DNA from: Saccoglossus kowalevskii
Taxonomy: Eukaryota > Hemichordata > Enteropneusta > Harrimaniidae
DNA: 24,535 bases
Reading direction: 5' to 3'
Assembly (NCBI RefSeq): GCF_000003605.2
Contig: NW_003135337.1
Coordinates: forward strand, 307,026-331,560
A model generated the notes under the pieces. That model had not been told where the DNA came from, did not search any database, and saw only the letters and a program-made list of their open reading frames with translations. Position numbers and translations under genes: made by a program. Below are positions 20,346-24,535 of the stretch, one piece after another (the first letter of the stretch is position 1; each line of letters starts with the position of its first letter).

Positions 20346-21639
20346 TACATTCACATTCTTTATGGAGGATTAACGAAACGACCCCCGAAATATAAATATG
20401 TTTTATTTTATTTATTATGTTTTATTATGTCCACCACGCTGACGGTATGTTACAGCTCTATGTTGTTCCAATATACATTTTGTTCTGCTGCCAACGAAAA
20501 ATAACAGTAAATGCGTTATGTACTTCTCTTTAACAAACACTCCGTGGAAACAGTTCATAATTGTAGTATATCTGAGATTAATGTAATCAGAACTCGAAAA
20601 CACTACTAGTATTTTTCACAAACTCATTCTATTATTTTTTTTCCCCGCTTATGGTGATTATACATTTTGTTTTAGAAGATTTGTTTATTTTACTCGTTGA
20701 TTTTGTCAAACTCAGGGGGCAACCAGTTGTTCATGCAATTCTTTGCTGATTTGCAATGGCACAATTTGGTTGGTGTCAATGAAGTTACAACTTTGTAGTA
20801 CTAGTAAGTGTCATTTATTAATGAAAAACAACTTTTTTGTGATTCCAATTTTATTCTTTTTACAAGGGGACAATAAAGCTATTATACATACAATACGGTG
20901 TTCAAGTTAAATCGAAACAGTTATCCTCTACTTTTTTCTAAATATATTTTGATTATTGTTTAGATTTGGATTTCAATTCACTGGTGCGCTGAAATTCAAG
21001 AATTTATCTCACAATGACTGTGTCTATGACGTATGGTAGGTGACTTTCTATGCCATATACCTTAGAAATACGAGGTATATGACTATACTATATAATATTA
21101 GAGACAAGATAATATGCTCCCACGTTGACGTGAAATTAAAAGAGGAAACAATACGTATGCGTAGACATTCTGATGTATACCGTGCCTGATTCAGAATATC
21201 AACATTTAACTGTGTTATTTCTTAACTTTCATTGTATCCTTGAATATACTTTGAATAAAATTATTCCACTCAAAATAATATTATTCCGATTTTCCCATGC
21301 AGAATAATATATATGATAAGATATAAAGTTATGCACCGATTGATATCATCGCTTATAACTGGCGTTGACAAAATATCATGCAAACTACGGACAGCCAAGA
21401 TTACGGTCGGGGTGATAAGGGGTTTCAGCTTGCAACCCCCTAGGAGCGGTAAAGCGTGGAAAACAAGTCTCCCTCAGTAACCAAAGAAAAAGTTTTGAAA
21501 CCCGTTATTGCTGAAAAATAAAATAACAGTGTCAAAAGTAATGAGATCTTTCGTAAGTAGTCATTAGCGGATGTGGGACAATTCTACAAAATGTACTTCC
21601 ATTTTCAGACGGTTCTGAAAGAGAGTTTTTCCAGTTCGG
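20346..21639. other. Intergenic stretch
   Basis: AT-rich DNA upstream of the zinc-finger gene. No coding frame, RNA gene or structured repeat was recognised. Confidence 0.55.
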
Positions 21640-21935
21640 GAGTCGTTGAAGAGTGTCATTGATATGCAAACATATTCAGGCGGTAGTACTCAACTAATTT
21701 ATCTGCGCATGCGTGCAATATATGTTGGCAACGTTCAAAACATTGTTATCAGAGATTACAAACTACGCTCGACACACGTGAAGTTTTTAATTTTCCGTTC
21801 TCCGTTGACGTCAGTGACAAAGTGCAGATCATATAATCTTTATCGACGAGTTGTTTACCCAAGAAAACTGTCCACCGTAATTCACACCCCCGAAGACTGT
21901 GGATTTCACCGCATAACTGCGTAAGTCGGCAAGGT
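21640..21935 (+). promoter_or_regulatory. Promoter-like block and possible plus-strand first exon
   Basis: It contains an NRF1-type TGCGCATGCGTG (21704-21715), an E-box CACGTG (21775-21780) and a perfect CRE TGACGTCA (21806-21813) within about 110 bases of CpG-richer DNA. Two good plus-strand splice donors follow, GTAAGT at 21921 and AAG then GTAAGG at 21934. This suits a promoter and non-coding first exon of a gene extending right, but no downstream exon was recognised in the window. Confidence 0.35.
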
Positions 21936-22599
21936 AAGGAGCAATGGCTGTGATACACACGGCCAAACCCATTTATAATACAAACGCTGCAATAACACAC
22001 CATTGTACTCTCTGATGTTGTATACATACACATACCAGAAGGCATATCACTGATATCGAGCACCATAATTTCACTTCCAGACTAGTGTATGGCTCTGTGG
22101 TCTTTCTCAGGCTGCAGTATGGTGCAAAATGAAAATAAACTGTTACTTTCGCTTCCAATGAATGGCATACCGTATTTCAATCCGTGAATGGTATTACATA
22201 ACCATCAGCACAGTGACCCCGGTATGACATCTACATTGTCATTAAGTCTGGAAAGCTTTTTAACGGAAACTGACATTTATCTGTCAATTAATTACGGTAC
22301 CAAAATCGAAATTTAATAGAGAATTTATAATGATATAAAGTATTTCATTGTCTTCAGAATTTGGTGAACTGTAGATTGAGTTGGTATACCACAAGATGTA
22401 CTGAAACACTTTGATAAATTTATCTGTAGAACACACAGTAGGATGCAAAAAATGAAATGAATCTTGTGGAATAATTAATTATTTAAAATTCATCTATGTT
22501 TTTATTTTATTTTTTATGGTACACTCAAGTCAGCAAATATAAATATACAGGGTTTCAATTATAAATCACTACTTCCAGCAAAACAGACCCATTTCCTTC

Positions 22600-22960
22600 A
22601 TCTTTATAAATTACAATAAATTCCACAATTCAAACTGAAACGAGGTTCTCATAGCCGATGAAATAATATTGGAACATATTCAAATGACATCAATGTGCCT
22701 GTTGATTGGCTGGTTAGATTCAACTGTCATTGAAATTTATAAATATTTATAAAAACAAAGACATCCCTTCATCTTTATAAATTTTTATAAAAACAAAGGC
22801 ATCCCTTCATCTTTATAATAATTTATAAATGTCAATGTCAATAAACCAGCTAATCTGCAAGCACAGTGCACAACAATGTCATTTGAAAACATTATTGTTA
22901 TTCTATCGGCCTGTAGAAATCTCTTGTTTCAGTTTGAATTGTGAAACTTATAAATATCTT
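22600..22960. mobile_element. Foldback element of about 360 bp
   Basis: CACAATTCAAACTGAAAC (22624-22641) is an exact inverted match to 22926-22943. The similarity continues inward for about 120 bases per arm, including TCAAATGACAT, GCTGGTTAG/GCTGGTTTA and TTTATAAAT. The centre holds two direct 35-base copies (22746-22780 and 22784-22818) with one mismatch. There is no open frame. It is a non-autonomous inverted-repeat element. Confidence 0.75.
22746..22818 (+). repeat. Two-copy 38-bp-period tandem repeat
   Basis: Copies of TTTATAAAAACAAAG-R-CATCCCTTC followed by ATCTTTATAA differ at one base. The end word CCTTCATCTTTATAA also occurs at 22594-22608, outside the left arm. Confidence 0.85.
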
Positions 22961-23294
22961 TGTTGCGACAAGAGTATCATTCAAATCCAAATGGAAAGAC
23001 TTAATTAGTTTGAGTTTTTAAATATTTAAGCTTATAAATAATTTATAACATGTATACCATTTTGATTACCCGTGGATGTGGTTTGCGGTTATCTTATATA
23101 TATGCTGAAATAACATTTAAAAACTTAAAATAGCAGTTAAAAGGCATTCAACCAATCTGAGCATCTGTGATTTGATGTCACTGGTGTAAATAAATATAAT
23201 TTAGAGATTAATACATCTTCTAATCTTCTAATCAGCCTACGCATGGAGGGCTATACAAACAAGTGCCATAATCACAACCTCTCGTTGATTTGAA

Positions 23295-23323
23295 TTTACT
23301 GTATTTTCAAAAAGTACAGTAAA
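23295..23323. repeat. Hairpin TTTACTGTA / TACAGTAAA
   Basis: Nine exact pairs around an 11-base A/T-rich loop. The word TTTTACAGTA also ends the elements at 15328, 15556 and 24225, so this may be a solo remnant of the same family. Confidence 0.5.
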
Positions 23324-24056
23324 CAACAAGTAATCCAAAAAGAGTGAATTTTATCATATCTAAAATATTGCTCTGTGACATGAGTTTAAAAAGTCTAATA
23401 TTGATATTTATTCTAATGATGAGTTGAGTTCTGGTCATACTGGTCTGATGTTCCTGACTTTTAGGTCATCATTTCTGCTGTTACAAGTCGTATCAAGTGT
23501 AAATGTCTACCTGTTCAAGGAATTACCCTCATTTTTGCAGTTTTGATACTGAAAATGTCAAAAATTGTTGAACACAATTGCAAATTCTATCAGACCTTTT
23601 TAATTACTCATAGACCCATGCATATAGTATTTTAAGCATTTTAGAAAGTAGTAATGGAAAATAGTGGTAGTAGAAATATGACTTTTTAAATAAATTAATT
23701 AAACATAACCCAATTTTACTGTTACAAAAATTCTGATGTCATTATTTGGATTTTTATCCCTGGATTGACTGTGTTTTAGCCCTAAGTAATCCCACGCTAG
23801 TCAAGGGTCAATCTAGACTAAGCCAACTTATCACTTATCAATGGGATTTTCACCTCCCATGATGCATTGTACATATGAATCAAGTCAATTGATGCAGAAG
23901 GTTGAAACAAAAATTCCCTTAGGCCAAAACAAAAACAGTTTGTCGCAGGGACAATAGGAAAAATGATTTTTAATATTTTTTTCAATAAAAGAAGAAGTTT
24001 GTTTGTTGTAGAAACACTATCAGTCATTACCTATAGTATAATCATTATAACTTGAA

Positions 24057-24237
24057 TGAAAACTGGGTTTTAATTTTGTTATTTTTCCTAACAAGTAAAA
24101 TTCTCAAAATTAAATCTAGCTGGACATGTAAAATAACAATAAAACTCATTGTTTCCTTGACAAATACATGAAATTATAGTGAATATGCTCAAAACATCAA
24201 AATAGTGAAATTAAATGTTAGTGGTTTTACAGTAATT
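24057..24237. mobile_element. Diverged copy of the ACTGGGTTTTAATTT element
   Basis: The left end AAAACTGGGTTTTAATTTTG (24059-24078) matches the arm at 15253. The right end has GTGAAATTAAATGTTAGTG and then TTTTACAGTAATT (24225-24237), resembling the inverted arm and the following motif at 15300-15340. The spacing between the ends is larger than in the 15.2-kb copy. Confidence 0.4.
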
Positions 24238-24535
24238 GAATTTATATACACAATATCGTTGAATACAAATAAATGTTCAAAACAACATGCTCATGTATTT
24301 GTCTCATATCCAATGCAGCAATGATCTTAAAAGACATCAAACATTTTTTTTAGTGAACAGTATTGATCATGCTTCTATTCACTATTGACTTTCTAGAGAA
24401 TTGTAATAAGCAAGGCTGTTTCCTTTTAAGGCAATGTGTATCAGTTTACCAAATTCAAAACATTTCTTAAACAAAGACATTCCTAACCAAAAATAAATGT
24501 TACAAATTTATTTTTAGAATGCAAGCTTGCTCAGT

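Larger units (their letters stand above)
21936..24535. other. Gene-poor right flank
   Basis: No coding gene recognised. It contains the foldback element at 22600-22960, a TTTACTGTA/TACAGTAAA hairpin at 23295-23323 and a diverged ACTGGGTTTTAATTT element at 24057-24237. If the block at 21640-21935 is a promoter, this may be its first intron. Confidence 0.5.

Noticed and set aside
21646-22158. Open frames of 61-105 codons on both strands
   Set aside because: No recognisable domain. They overlap each other and a promoter-like block.

Overview
The window is nuclear DNA from an animal, most likely an AT-rich marine invertebrate (a lophotrochozoan or basal deuterostome; the sequence alone does not decide). 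The reasons are GT-AG introns of 0.1 to 1.4 kb, protein sequence close to vertebrate USP40, fragments of a LINE and a tRNA-derived SINE, and several short foldback or MITE-like repeats. There are no bacterial operons, CRISPR arrays or rRNA genes.

Positions 53-10740, minus strand: the 5' half of a USP40-type deubiquitinase gene. I resolve twelve exons with GT-AG borders, and reading phase is kept from exon 1 to exon 11. Together they code for about 518 residues, including the Cys box (exon 1), both zinc-binding CxxC pairs (exons 5 and 6), the His box (exon 8) and the Asn/Asp box (exon 12). The rest of the gene lies beyond position 1. Exon 12 carries two apparent single-base deficits in A runs that break the frame. 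The introns hold a decayed LINE fragment (7733-8231), a SINE (1601-1814), a 42-copy TAAA microsatellite (5743-5910), two copies of a MITE-like repeat (2598-2726 and 9749-9920) and a cluster of TCCTATAGGA palindromes (3142-3376). The promoter and 5' UTR lie at about 10741-10930.

Positions 10930-17942: gene-poor DNA with a tandem duplication, a degenerate GGCTGCCAGTTGG array, a G15 run and a foldback element built on ACTGGGTTTTAATTT. One 130-bp candidate minus-strand exon (16728-16857) has good splice borders. It may belong to an alternative 3' end of the next gene.

Positions 17943-20009, minus strand: a complete single-exon gene for a 688-residue protein with nine C2H2 zinc fingers, a Gln/acidic N-terminal half and a C-terminal array of VQIPTSIAQHVIAQQ repeats. 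This is probably a sequence-specific transcription factor. A CpG-containing promoter with CCAAT, TGACG and octamer motifs lies just upstream (20220-20345).

Positions 20346-24535: no recognisable coding gene. A promoter-like block with NRF1, E-box and CRE motifs and a good plus-strand splice donor (21640-21935) may be the first non-coding exon of a gene extending right. A foldback element of about 360 bp (22600-22960) and a relative of the 15.2-kb element (24057-24237) complete the region.

USP40 and the zinc-finger gene lie in the same orientation. Nothing in the sequence shows a functional link beyond a shared 12-bp YY1-like motif near their 5' ends. I found no convincing new multi-gene system. 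The best leads are the broken USP40 exon, the zinc-finger repeat domain, the candidate orphan exon and the foldback elements.
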